NCBI GenBank assembly: GCA_963971575.1 | Contig: OZ020622.1 | Location: forward strand, 28,922,301-28,986,300 | Reading direction: 5' to 3' | DNA from: Liopterus haemorrhoidalis | Taxonomy: Eukaryota > Arthropoda > Insecta > Coleoptera > Dytiscidae | DNA: 64,000 bases | Shown here: piece by piece, positions 1-10,655 of the stretch | How positions within the stretch are numbered: position 1 is the first letter of the stretch | How the letters are laid out: each line of letters starts with the position of its first letter | The notes under the pieces: model-generated | Databases searched by the model: none | What the model saw: the letters and a program-made list of their open reading frames with translations, nothing else | Told to the model about the DNA's origin: nothing | Made by a program: the position numbers and the translations under genes

Positions 1-152
1 ATCTTTTAATTATAATCTTTATTTATCATTTGTTTTTGTTTGAGAAGTCTCCTTTCTCAAAGACCCCCCCCCACAAGATTCGTCCATCATACTACATTTT
101 AGCCTTGACTTTTTATTTGTTGTGTCAAAGTATTGTTCTGGTATTATTAACC
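1..152. repeat. Direct repeat, copy 1 (partner at 561-697)
   Basis: The first ~150 bases recur almost unchanged at 561-697, starting ATCTTTTAATTATAATC and ending near GTTCTGGTATTATTAA. The two copies lie in the same orientation about 410 bp apart, just upstream of the hAT-1 pseudogene. They could be duplicated subterminal sequence of that element or an unrelated repeat. The short ORFs here have no recognisable homology. Between the copies (153-560) I see AT-rich sequence with poly-A runs and no gene. Confidence 0.6.
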
Positions 153-677
153 AGCCCACCAGATTCGTCTACGATGTGGTGGGAGATAAAAATACCTAAA
201 AACCAGTGCTTCTTAAACAATCACATATCATTTACGTAACAACAAAAAAAAAACACATTACAAAAACGGTAAAAGTAACTTTTAGCTGCTTATACTACGC
301 CCTGAGTTTGCACTTTTGCTCTGTTTGCACTGTTTCCATGTTTCAATTCAGTTTAAAATTCAATTTATTTTTAGGTGGTTTATATAAAAAAAAAAAGTTA
401 TCAATAATAACCTAAGATAGTGCTTTTAAGGTCACTTTTAGGGTCAGGAATCACTGTCTCTGGCCCTGCACAGAACAGTATGCGTATTAAAGGCAGCTAA
501 AGTTACCTTTACCACAAAAACCGTACGAAGTACGGGTACTCCAGCTAGTTATATTATATTATCTTTTAATTATAATCTTTATTTATTATTTGTTTTTGTT
601 TGAAAAGTCTCCTTTCTGAAATATCCCCCACCAGATTCGTCCATCATACTACATTTTTGTGTATTGTTGTGTCAAAG

Positions 678-710
678 TATTGTTCTGGTATTATTAATAC
701 CAGAACAATA
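678..710. repeat. Perfect 33-nt palindrome
   Basis: Two 16-nt arms (TATTGTTCTGGTATTA and its exact complement) flank a single central base. The palindrome is in the second direct-repeat copy. The first copy has only the left arm, so the palindrome arose after or during duplication. Function unknown. Confidence 0.7.
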
Positions 711-838
711 CGGCTACAGTTTCTTATACAAACTTGTAAACAAACAGACGCAGTGAGAGTACAATTTAAACTTATTAATAATAACTTGTATGTGTAGTGT
801 GTGATATTGTGATATAAAGTGTGATAAGTGCATAAAGA

Positions 839-2801
839 ATGGGAAAACCAAAATATGAACAACATTATCGGAAAGAATGGGAAAATGTGTATAAATGGTT
901 AAAACCTGTAGATTCAGATTCTTCTAGGGCGTACTGTGTTTATTGCAAAACAGAAATTAATGCGAAACTAACAGATATAAAAAAACATTCTGACACCCAA
1001 AAACACAAGTAAAAATCAAATCCGTTTATAAATAAAAAACAAACTAAAATACCGTTTCAGAACGAAAATAAAAGCACATCATTAACTGAGGGAAGATTAG
1101 CTTTGTTTATAGCGGAACACTGTTCTATATAAACTATAGATCATCTATCGGAATTATGTAAAAAGCGATTTTCCGATAGTAATGCTGCTTGTAATTTACA
1201 TTTGCGCAGAACCAAATGTACCGCAATTTTAACTAACGTTCTTGCACCACACTTCGTCGAAAATCTAGTATTAGATATAGGTGACAAAGGATATAGTTTA
1301 ATAATAGATGAATCAACTGATATTTCCATTACGAAACTATTGGGTGTTATCATACGTTATTTTAGCGAATCTTTAAAAAGAGTGTTGTCGAGATTTTTAG
1401 GACTTTTAGAACTTTCTAATAGTACAGCGCCTGCTATTGTCGAACAAATAAAAATTCTCTTACATGGTCTTAAACTTGATCCTACAAAAATGTTAGGCAT
1501 AGGAGTGGATAATGCCAGTGTGAATACCGGACTAAATAATGGTGTGTGTGAACTTTCAAGAAATGAATTGAAGATCCCTAATTTAATTATGATAAGATGT
1601 GTTTGTCACTCTCTTCAATTAGCCGTATCCCACGCAACAGAAGGTACAATACCTAGAAACGTAGATTTCTTGGTCCGAAACTGGTTTTCTCATTCGAGTA
1701 AACGACAATCTTTTTACAAAGATGTTTACAAAACGATAAATAGTCAGGAACCCTTAAAAATACTTAGAGTATGCGATACTCGGTGGATATCTCTTGAACC
1801 GGCGATTTGTCGTATTTTGGAACAGTGGGATGAACTAAAATTACATTTTGAAATAGTACGCGTTTCATAGGTCAAATAAATTGTACATGTTGTATCTTAA
1901 ATCGGTACTAAATGAGGTACAAAGGACAACGAAAGCTTTTGAAGGGGAAAATACGGATCCCACACGTTTACTGGAAGATCTGACAAATTTAGTTACCTTT
2001 ATTAGCAACAAAATATTAAATCCAACTGTTCGCGTAGATCCACTATTAGCTGATATTGACAGTTACGCGGATCCCAAGCCTTACTTTGGATATGAATTTG
2101 AGAAAATGGCTGAAGAAGCAGGTTCTCAAGTAGATACAGACTGCATAAGAAAACGATGCATTGAATTTACAAAAAAACTGATCAAAGAATTAAAAAGCAG
2201 ATTACCAAGTAATTTTGAAATATTGAAAAAAATGTCGTTGTTGTCGGTACCTAATTGTTTAAATAGGGTAAAATCTTCAATTTCTGACTTGGTAGAAATT
2301 ATGGGAAACAAACCAAATGAAATCAATTTAATTGAAAATCAGTGGCGAAATCTTGCAGTAATTCAATGGAGCAACGTTTCATCAACAATTGAATTTTGGA
2401 TTGAAGTTAATGGATATAAAGATTCTGGGGGAATAAATCCTTTTAATGAGTTGGCCAAATTTGCAATGACCGTGCTCTCTCTTCCGCACTCTAACGCCGA
2501 AGTGGAAAGATTATTCAGCCAGTTCAATCTCATTAAGATGAAACTTCGAAATAGGCTGAAGACCAATACAGTAAGATCAATTCTTCACGTCAGAAATGGC
2601 CTCAGAGTTATGGGGAAAACATGTTATTCATATGAAATACCAGATGCAGTACTAAAAATTGGTACTATGGAAACCTACAGTATAGAAGGAGTTCCATGTA
2701 CATCTTCTGCAAGTACATCACATGAACCAGAAGAAGATATTGAAGAAGAGGATTTGGTGTCTTATTTCGAAAATGTAAGTAAACAGCATGCATTTAAATG
2801 A
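839..2801 (+). pseudogene. hAT-1 transposase-like pseudogene
   Basis: Decayed hAT-superfamily transposase of the ZMYM/ZNF862-like kind. An ATG at 839 opens a BED/TTF-type zinc finger (Cys-x2-Cys and two His around codons 32-57), followed within 60 codons by an in-frame TAA and later another stop. The next open stretch (1202-1870) carries the RNase-H-like core, with 'IIDESTDIS', 'GVDNASVN' and 'CDTRW'. A frame change near 1860-1880, where some 20 codons seem missing, leads to 1881-2801, which ends with the hAT dimerisation region ('LPHSNAEVERLFS', 'KMKLRNRL') and an acidic tail. Not translatable as one protein. Clear terminal repeats and target duplications were not found. Confidence 0.85.
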
Positions 2802-3236
2802 CACTCTATTGAAGTACAAGTACTTCTATGGGCACGATTCGCAAAAATTTGTTACAAAAATGTGTATGAGAAATGACTACGAATTTTTGAAACTCACGAA
2901 TGGCTGCACAGAAGAAAAAAAAACACCAACGTTTTCATGGCTTTGCTTTTGGTTGTATATGCCTGTTTTTACAACTCTCAGAGTCTGAATTTTTTACATA
3001 ATTAAAATCAACCGAATCCATCGTATGTCGCAGAATCCATGTCGATGTAAATTCTCGCATAATTTCGCTTTCTACCTCTTCTTTACTTTTTTAGGTTGAA
3101 CATCATAATTTAATCAACATTTGAAGAAATAACTGAAGATGCAGATGCACCTGAAATTTTCTATTTTCGTCCTAATTTTTATTGTATTTTTGTATCTAAC
3201 TATATTATCATCTTTAAATTAGTTTTGTAACTGCAT
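2802..3236. other. AT-rich spacer, no gene seen
   Basis: Sequence after the hAT-1 coding remnant. It may be the 3' part of hAT-1 or host sequence. No coding potential, repeat structure or RNA gene is recognisable. Confidence 0.5.
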
Positions 3237-3535
3237 ATAAGCTGCTCACTTTTGTAAGAACACACTAGATCTGGTTATTTTGGTTACTTTTATAGTGTAT
3301 TACTGACTTTAAATATCAATTGAAAATAATCCTTACGCTGTAAAACCGACCTTAGGTTTGTAGGTTATGATCATTATAATTAAGATATCATTTTTCATTA
3401 TGACATATGTCAAATAGATCGATATTTTAAAAAAGTGAAATTTTTTAATAATAACATGACATACAATTTCAAAGATGCAAACTATTGAAAACAAAATTTC
3501 CTCTTAGTTTGTTCTTACAAAAGTGAAAAGCTTAT
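3237..3535. mobile_element. MITE family A, copy A1
   Basis: About 300 bp with imperfect terminal inverted repeats: AAGCTGCTCACTTTTGTAAG on the left and the complement of its core (CTTACAAAAGTG) on the right. No coding capacity. A second near-identical copy lies at 3926-4206, a reversed fragment at 10225-10380 and a split copy at 20974-52300, so it is a dispersed family. An internal stretch with GATCATTATAATTAAGATATC marks all copies. Confidence 0.8.
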
Positions 3536-3538
3536 ATA

Positions 3539-3870
3539 ATCTGTCATTTTGTAATACGAAACTAGATCTGGTTACTTTGGTGACTGTTGTGGTGTAAATA
3601 CACTTCTATGGAAACATGTGAACTTGTAAATCTGGCTTTTAAATATTTGGTTAAGTTTTATTATATCGAGGTTATATTCACTCAAAAACTACATATGTCA
3701 GATAACAAATTGACATGTCAAAATTGCAATTGACATGTCAAAATTGTGATTGACATGTCAAATATTTTGAAAATTACCACTTCAGAATTACCACCCTAAG
3801 ATGATATTTTAAATATACAACATAAAAACTGAAGTTTCCCTCTTAGTTTCGTATTACCAAATGAGACAGA
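3539..3870. mobile_element. MITE family B, copy B1
   Basis: About 330 bp with inverted termini ATCTGTC..TTTTGTAATACGAAACTA and its complement on the right. It abuts A1 directly. Internally it has a run of palindromic TTGACATGTCAA units (three in this copy, near 3708-3760). The subterminal motif ACTAGATCTGGTTA is shared with family A, suggesting a common mobilising transposase or common ancestry. Confidence 0.8.
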
Positions 3871-3925
3871 ATATTATTATTATTAATACTATATTATATA
3901 ATTTTATAATTTATTATTTTCAAAT

Positions 3926-4206
3926 ATAAGCTGTTCGCTTTTGTAAGAACACACTAGATCTGGTTATTTTGGTTACTTTTATGGTGTGTTACTGACTTTG
4001 AATGTCAATTAAAAATATTCCTTACGCTGTAAAACCGACTTTAGGTCGATAAGGTTATGATCACTATAATTAAGATATCATTTTTCATTATGACATATGC
4101 CAAATGGATCGACATTTTAAAAAAGTGACATTTTCAGCTTCAAAGGTGCAAACTATTGAAAACAAAATTCCCTTTTAGTTTGTTCTTACAAAAGTGAACT
4201 GCTTAT
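3926..4206. mobile_element. MITE family A, copy A2
   Basis: Second copy of family A, same orientation as A1 and aligning along its full length with a few substitutions and small gaps. Termini are AAGCTGTTCGCTTTTGTAAG and the complementary end ..CTTACAAAAGTGAACTGCTTAT. Confidence 0.8.
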
Positions 4207-4735
4207 AGTTTAATAAAGATTATTATTAGTATTGCAATACTGAATATCTCAAGTCCCAAACATTATAAACACAATTAATTGTAGGTAGTGTGTTTATTTT
4301 TGTAATAAAAAAATTAGCGACTTTTTATTGAAAATAGCGACTTTTCATCAATGCTTTAGCTACTTTCTTAGGAGTCGATTTGGCAACAGTGATAAGGATA
4401 AAATTAAGGTAAAAATGTATTTGATGTTGCTACTTGTTACCCGATGTGATATTTTCGTTTGGGTTCTTTTCATATTAAATCTTCACAACCAAACCATCCT
4501 AATCTAACCTGACCCCGTTTTTGGGTGCATATATTTTACACAATTTATTAACACTGCAACGGTTGTTTGTTTTAAAATTGCTAAGAATTGGTCGGAAATC
4601 ATTACGAACTGCACCTACGCTAAGAATGTAAAACCATGTAGCAACATAGAGTACATTTTAGCCAAACTGAATACTGTGTATTTTTCCTAAAATTTTCACT
4701 AATTTAGAAATTTGTTTAACGTTACAGGAACAACA
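4207..4735. other. Spacer with possible hAT-type terminus
   Basis: No gene. Around 4310-4391 a subterminal-looking repeat (AGCGACTTTT twice) leads to GGAGTCGATTTGGCAACAGTG, which read on the other strand resembles hAT ends of the CACTGTTGCCA type. No partner end was found in the window, so it could be the edge of a truncated element. Confidence 0.3.
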
Positions 4736-4971
4736 ATCAGAATCTAGTTATGAAGATATATGCACAAAAAATGCATCCTCTATTATAGGTACGAATGATA
4801 TGACTACCGTGAGTTCAGTTTCCAATTTTGATTTCAAAAGTCCAACAAAAGTACTAACAGATATCAACTCCAATTTTAGTATCACTTCAAAAGCACAGAA
4901 AACTATAGAAGGAACTTTTAAAAAAATTTCAAATTACGCTGGTGAGTTTTGTTTACTATATAAATACCTAA

Positions 4972-5152
4972 AGTCTGTTCCTTTGGTTTAGGCGGAACTA
5001 GATTAGCAAAACTAGTTACTTTTACCGATTGATTGAAGCTTTTGATCATTTTGTTCAGGCAAACCCAATTTCAATATATAAAAAAATAGCTAACGACAAC
5101 CTATAAAAATAAAAATTCCGGTCAGTTCTGCCTATTCGTTTGGAACAGACTG
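4972..5152. mobile_element. MITE family C, copy C1 (in hAT-2 intron)
   Basis: Starts AGTCTGTTCC..TTTAGGCGGAACTAG and ends with the near-complement (..CAGTTCTGCC..GGAACAGACT). Related to the copy at 9972-10194. It lies inside the hAT-2 intron (4942-5537), directly next to a family B element. Confidence 0.7.
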
Positions 5153-5156
5153 TATA

Positions 5157-5471
5157 ATCTGTCTCATTTTGTAATACGAAACTAGATCTGGTTACTTTGG
5201 TGACTGTTGTGGTGTAAATAGATTTTCATGGAAACATGTGAACTTGTAAACCTGGCTTTTAAATATTTGGCTAAGTTTTATTATATCGAGGTTATATTCA
5301 CTCAAAAACTATGTATGTCAGATAACAAATTGACATGTCAAAATTGTGATAAACATATCAAATATTTTGAAAGGTGCCACTTCAAAATTACCATCCTAAG
5401 ATGATATTTTAAATATAGAACATAAAAAATGAAAGGTCCCTCTTAGTTTCGTATTACAAAATGAGACAGAT
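5157..5471. mobile_element. MITE family B, copy B2 (in hAT-2 intron)
   Basis: Full-length family B copy with near-perfect inverted termini (ATCTGTCTCATTTTGTAATA on the left, its complement on the right). It has fewer TTGACATGTCAA units than B1. It fills most of the rest of the hAT-2 intron, ending about 65 bp before the acceptor. Confidence 0.8.
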
Positions 5472-7079
5472 AATATTACAATTAACCAATTGATAATTTA
5501 AATTTAACAAAAATAAAAATAACATTTTTCCTTATAGATGGTGGCACAAAAAAACAGTGAAATAGATGATGCAATTGCAAAATTTATATGTTTAGATAAT
5601 ATGCCATTTAATATAATAGAAGGACAAGGATTTGTTAGTCTGCTTAAAAAAGTTTGTCCATTACATTGAGTTCCAACAAGAAAGACAATAATAAAGTGTC
5701 AGAAATTTTTAAAGATTATTTAAAATCTAGTAAATATTTTACTTTGACTACAGACATATGGACAGACATGCAAATGAAAAGTTTTATTGGAGTTACGATT
5801 CATTTTATTTCAAATAGAACTTTATATTCTGCAACCTTGGGAATCGTAGAACTCTTTGAGTCACATACGGCAGATTACATAGGTCAAGAAGTCATAAAGA
5901 TTTTAGAAGAATGGAATGTAAAAAAAGAAAATATTGTAGCTATTGTCACAGACAATGCTGCTAACATGGTAAAAGGTATTAGTGAAAATTTTGGAAAAAA
6001 TAAACATGTGCCATGTTTGGCACATACATTGAACTTGGTGTGTGAAATTTCTATAAAAAAAGCAGATGGCCTACATGATCTTCTAGAAAAAGTACGAGCA
6101 ATTGTATTATGGTTTAAAAGAAGTGTGAAAGCTAGTGATGAATTACGAAAAAATCAAAAAGATAGGGGAATTTCTGAGGGAAAAATGAAAAAACTTATTT
6201 TAGATGTAAAAACAAGGTGGAATTCAACATTTTATATGATCCAAAGATTTATTGAAATGGTTTCCATTGTTAGAAATATAATTTTTGATAATTCAACTGC
6301 TCCCAATATGTTAACTGCATCAGAACTAGAGGAATTAAAAGAGGTACTAAAATTATTACAACCTTTAGAAAAAATTGATGTGAAGTGTGATATTTCACAC
6401 ACATCAGGGTTTTGCAGGTATTTAGTAAGTGAATGATGATTATTTGGGATGCCAAAACAAATTTTACATTAAAATATTTTTTTTGTTTATTTTAATTCCA
6501 ACGCCTAATACCATTATTTAGGTTTATAAATATGTGCAGTATTTTTTTTTTATATATTGTAACGGTTTTATTTAGAACCGTATATTGGAACCGTTTAAAC
6601 TGTACTGGTGGCTAAGATACTCGCAGTACACCGATGTTAAACGAGTAGCCTACATTTGATCACGTGACAGACCAACTGAATGGGTGATTAGGTACCTACG
6701 GTTAATAGGTGAGTGGTCACTCACGGAGTAGACTAGCGGTTGGGAGTGCTAGCGTGTAACAGCTGTGAGGCTGAGTACAAGAGAATTTTGTGTTTTGTAC
6801 AGTCTTGGGAACTGTGTTTTAGCGGCTAGTGAGAGTCGGTGGAAGGCCACTGTTGGCGTCCACGACCACGGTCAGAAGGTGACAAGAATTGAAGAGAAGA
6901 AGATACAGTCTTGGCGACTGCGTTGGAACGGCTTGTGAGAGCCAGTGGAAGGCCACGGTTGGCGTCCACGACCACTGTTAAGAAGGTGTCAGAAGGTCCA
7001 CTGAGGGAGCCTTATAGTTCTGACAAGAATCAAATACGACCGACGGACGGCGGCCATTGTTGCGTTCCGGAACACGTGG

Positions 7080-7195
7080 AGAAGAATCCACTAGAGAGGG
7101 ATTACCCGACCTCCACGGAGGAGAATCCGCTACAGAGGGATTATCCGACCTCCACGGAGGAGAATCCACTTCAGAGAAGTCATCCGACCTCCACG
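7080..7195. repeat. 39-bp tandem repeat (~3 units)
   Basis: Units built on GAGAATCCGCTACAGAGGGA followed by TTATCCGACCTCCACGGAG. Read as protein in one frame they give an ENPLQRDYPTST repeat, but the surrounding ORF (6911-7327) has no other support as a gene. Confidence 0.7.
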
Positions 7196-8589
7196 GTTTA
7201 TTTACGGAGGAGTATCCACCGTAGAGGGGTCATCCGATCACCCAGGAGGAGAGTCCAACTGCCCGAGAGCCGTGTGTGCTCTCTATTTCTATATGTAGTA
7301 TTGTTATATGAGGTCTTTTGGTGTTGAGGCGGACGTGAGTACGATTACTATAGTTAGCGATTATTTTTCTGTTTTACCGTATCAGAGTCGGGAGCTTTAT
7401 GTTATTATTGTCAATTCGCTGGTTATTCCTGCGAAGTGGTAACCTTTACCGATGTGCAAAACCTATCTACTTCCTGTCCTGGTCATGAATGAGTGAGTGT
7501 CTGTGTACTAACCCTCTCCACCGTAGGCACTGGGGTTCTATGGAACAAGGAACGTGGTTCACATATTATTACTGTTCAAAGTTAAGGTTATTGGAATGCT
7601 ATTTGATACCGTTCGGGTATAGACATCAGATATCGTACCCATCGAGGTTTGGAACACCAGGACTCGCTCCGTAAGTAACTATTGTTAAGTTAAGTAGTTG
7701 CGTTTAGTCCATCTTGGGACTGACTTATGAGTCACTTTGAGAAAACTCCTTCCGAGTGTTTAAGACTACATGATTATATTGGTTGTACCCGTCTGGGGTC
7801 ACATCTTTGAGTTAGAGCAGACTCGTACTAATTTATTGTCTTCATACGAGCCTAGGTGTCTCATAGATCCCGTGTGGGATAGTTATAGTTTATTTCATGT
7901 TGAATTAGTATCTTTGTACGAGACTAGGTGTCTCACAGATCCCTTGTGGGATAATTACAGATTATTTAGTGTTAATTATATTCTCAATTAATTTAGCGTT
8001 GGCGTTTTGATGTATGTTCACCTTGTACACATCCTACTCCGAAAGTCAATATCTGATTAGGAGCGTAGGTCGCTCAGAAACACCCCTCTTTCCTTTTAGG
8101 ATACGAAGCCGAGAGGTAGGTGCCCGATTTATTATATTTTTGTGTAGCCGCAGACGAAAACAGTTTCGTAGTGTTGTTAGGCGCCGTCTTCACTCCAAGG
8201 GCTGGGGACAGAACAGGTAGATATGTTCTGCTCCAGGTATTGTTAAATATCAGGGGATATTTACTGGCGCTCTTGATAAATGTTTACCCCCCCTACTCTC
8301 CGAAGCTGAGTTAGGTCGCGGTTAAGTTTCCTTGGAGCGAACAGTTATAACGTTTCTCTAATTTGGCTACAGACAGGGAATTCGTCATAATATATATATA
8401 GCAAGGTTCATTAAGAATTTTAAAAATTGCGCCTATGGCTTCCATTGGTTGTTATAAGTTCCGCCCCTCTGATTTCGTGTACATTGAAACAGAATTAAAT
8501 TATAATTTAAACAATTTCCACTGGTTATTAAATTTACGCTTTTAAAAATTAAATGCAAAATTTGCCATAATATAACTAGAATTTTGAAA

Positions 8590-8735
8590 AAATAATTTAA
8601 ACAATATAAAAATATAAAAAAAAAAAAATAATAATAATAATATTGTCTCTTCTCGCAGGGTTCGATCCCTCTCGGATCGAGTTACTTGGGTGAAAGTCCA
8701 GCGTTAAAACCACTACACCAGCATACACGTTCCAG
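8590..8735 (-). mobile_element. tRNA-derived SINE-like element
   Basis: On the minus strand there is a perfect A-box-like TGGTGTAGTGG (8710-8720) and a B-box-like GATCGAACC (8659-8667) about 45 bp downstream. The anticodon-arm-like segment GGACTTTCACCC recalls tRNA-Glu. The cloverleaf is not closed by a proper acceptor stem, and the element runs into ATT/T-rich simple sequence as SINE tails do. It could also be a degenerate tRNA pseudogene. Confidence 0.45.
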
Positions 8736-9971
8736 TGTAGCGTGTTATAAAGCTATAACTTGAGTACATTATTAGCCACAAATCACAAAAAATGCGTTTT
8801 TTTCCAAAAACGTAATCTGATCAAAAATTCCTGTTGTACTATTCCGGTTCACACCAATGTACATTATTTAGAATTTTTTCAGATTTTTAGTTTAAACCAT
8901 CTGGGGTACATGGTGTGGGACAAAAATTTTTTTGCACAACTTTGGCATAATTCGCTTCAAAATAATTTATTTTGCAAAAATAAAAATTTGATCGTTAATC
9001 CACGTACCAAGGGCTTTCATTTGATACCCTACTCAGAATTATAAAAAAAAAAAAAAATTCGATGAGCACATATTTGTTTATATTTTTAGGGGGATATGTT
9101 TTTTATATGTTTTAGTATTTTGCCTATGTGCGGGTCAAAGAGTTGAATAAGCGTGCCAAATTTCAACTCTCTAGGTTTAGCCGTTTGGCTACAATTTTTA
9201 CCGAACACACAGACTGTTTTTTGGTCATACCTACAAAACCCTAAAAATGACAGTAGAACTATGCGGAGAAAACTGTGACATTACGTAAAGTGATACCAAT
9301 GATTAGATGTGTAGAACATCAATATATTCACGATAAATATATTTATGAAATAGGTAAAAATTTGCAAAATGCTATTAAAAATTAATTAGTCAGAAAGTTT
9401 GGTCAAATTGAGAAAATATTTATTGTTGCTGCATCTACAATTTTAGACCCTAGATTTAAAAAATTACATTTTGAAGATACTTTAGCATATGCTAATGCAT
9501 TAACAATGATAAGATCTGAAGTACTGAATTACAATTCTGGTAATTCTGATACAAGTGATATTTCTGACCAAGGACTTGATGAAGATGAAGAATATGATTT
9601 GTGGGCTCATCATAAAACTATATCTCATAAAAAAAGAATAGGCAAAAAAGAAATTTGTGACGAAGTTTTCCAGTATCTCTCTGCACCAGTATATCCTTTA
9701 CAGCAGAATCCTATATTAATGTGAGATATTAATGAAATGCAATTGGTATATCCTAAATTATATAAAATTGCTGAAAAATATCTTGGAATATTTGCCACTT
9801 CTGTTCCTTCAGAACTTTTTTCAAAGGCTGGAGCAATAGCAACAAAAACATGCAATCGACTTATAGGAAAAAAGTTATCTCAATTATTGTTTCTAAATAC
9901 AGTATCTCGCCATTTTTGGTAAAAATTTATTAAATACCTAGTTTTGTATACTGTGTACCTAACTATGTACA

Positions 9972-10194
9972 GGTTATTCCAAACGTTTAGGCGGAACTAG
10001 CTGGAAAATTCGTTCTTTTAGGTTGTCACGAAAAGGGACCTTGCTTGGGTTATTTCTTGTTTCTGGTTTGGTATGTGAATATTTAAAATCCCAACAGTGA
10101 AACCACGGAAACGAATAGCATATGTCAAAAAATGACCAAAAGTCCGAGTTACTAGATTTCAAAATCTAGTTCCGCCTAAACGTTTGGAATAGCC
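9972..10194. mobile_element. MITE family C, copy C2
   Basis: Terminal inverted repeats of about 28 bp: GGTTATTCCAAACGTTTAGG followed by CGGAACTAG on the left, and the complement (..CGCCTAAACGTTTGGAATAG) on the right with one mismatch. Internal ~165 bp is non-coding; an ORF here is an artefact of the palindrome. Lies between the end of hAT-2 and the next MITE fragment. Confidence 0.8.
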
Positions 10195-10224
10195 TTTATA
10201 CTTATATTATACCTAACTTGATTT

Positions 10225-10380
10225 CACATTGTCAATTGTACAAACAGGTCTGAACTTTGAAACTGTATGTCATGTATTAAAGGTATTAAAAAATGGTAAA
10301 AAATGTCAATTTTACATATGTCATAACAAAAAATGATATCTTAATTATAATGATCATAACTAACAAATTTGAAGTCTGCA
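10225..10380. mobile_element. MITE family A fragment A3 (reversed)
   Basis: Reverse-orientation half of family A, recognised by ATATCTTAATTATAATGATC and the adjoining TACATATGTCATAA. It stops just before the TATA target duplication of the LTR element that follows. Confidence 0.6.
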
Positions 10381-10386
10381 TATATA

Positions 10387-10637
10387 TGTTAGCATCTAGC
10401 CTTCCACGAAGCCCTGTTACGTCACCATAAAATGTTATCTAGATGCAATCCTAATGATGACGACTCATTAACGATAATGATGACGGCTCATTACACTAAT
10501 TGGTTTTTATAAAACACACGTAGAATTTGATAGAGAGATCAGATGTTGTCTTACGTTGTAAGATAGAATACTTGGAATAAAATAGTCTGTGAACAACTTG
10601 AGTTTTATTTAAACAATAAATCCCTTATTTGTTTACA
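10387..10637 (+). repeat. 5' LTR of gypsy-like element
   Basis: 251 bp, TG..CA ends. Contains AATAAA-type signals near its 3' end (ACAATAAATCCC). Repeated at 16272-16349 + 20801-20973. Confidence 0.85.
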
Positions 10638-10655
10638 TCAGAAGTGGGATCGAGT
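10638..10655 (+). other. Primer binding site, tRNA-Leu-like
   Basis: Directly after the 5' LTR, TCAGAAGTGGGATCGA resembles the complement of a tRNA-Leu 3' end (TGTCAGAAGTGGGATTCGA type). Primer assignment is from memory of tRNA sequences. Confidence 0.55.

Larger units (their letters stand above)
6430..9285. mobile_element. Unclassified insertion in hAT-2, repeat-rich
   Basis: Separates the core from the C-terminal part of hAT-2. It is more GC-rich than its surroundings between about 6600 and 8350 and has no recognisable transposase or polymerase. It holds three tandem repeat families: a ~115-bp duplication (6794-6860 with 6909-6990), a 39-bp unit repeated about three times (7080-7195), and a ~75-bp duplication (7840-7990). 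The TGTAACGG at 6559 could be the start of a long LTR, but no matching end was found. Near 9170-9220 is a motif (CCGAACACACAGAC) that I recall from many insect repeats. Boundaries are approximate. Confidence 0.45.
4736..9924 (+). pseudogene. hAT-2 transposase pseudogene with intron and insertion
   Basis: hAT transposase of the ZBED-like type in three blocks. Block 1 (about 4736-4941) ends at a splice donor G|GTGAGT. Block 2 starts after TTATAG at 5538 and runs to about 6425, with the RNase-H-like core: 'TLTTDIWTD', 'IVAIVTDNAANM', 'CLAHTLNLV', 'VKTRWNS'. It has a TGA and a frame change near 5667. Block 3 (about 9285-9921) has 'STILDPRFKK', 'EEYDLWAHH' and the dimerisation region 'YPKLYKIAEKYLGIFATSVPSELFSKAG', with several stops. 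Blocks 2 and 3 are separated by a 2.9-kb insertion. The exact position of the insertion cannot be fixed from the sequence alone. Confidence 0.85.

Noticed and set aside
4300..4391. Right terminus of a distinct hAT element
   Set aside because: Only one CACTGTTGCCA-like end; no partner or target duplication found in the window.
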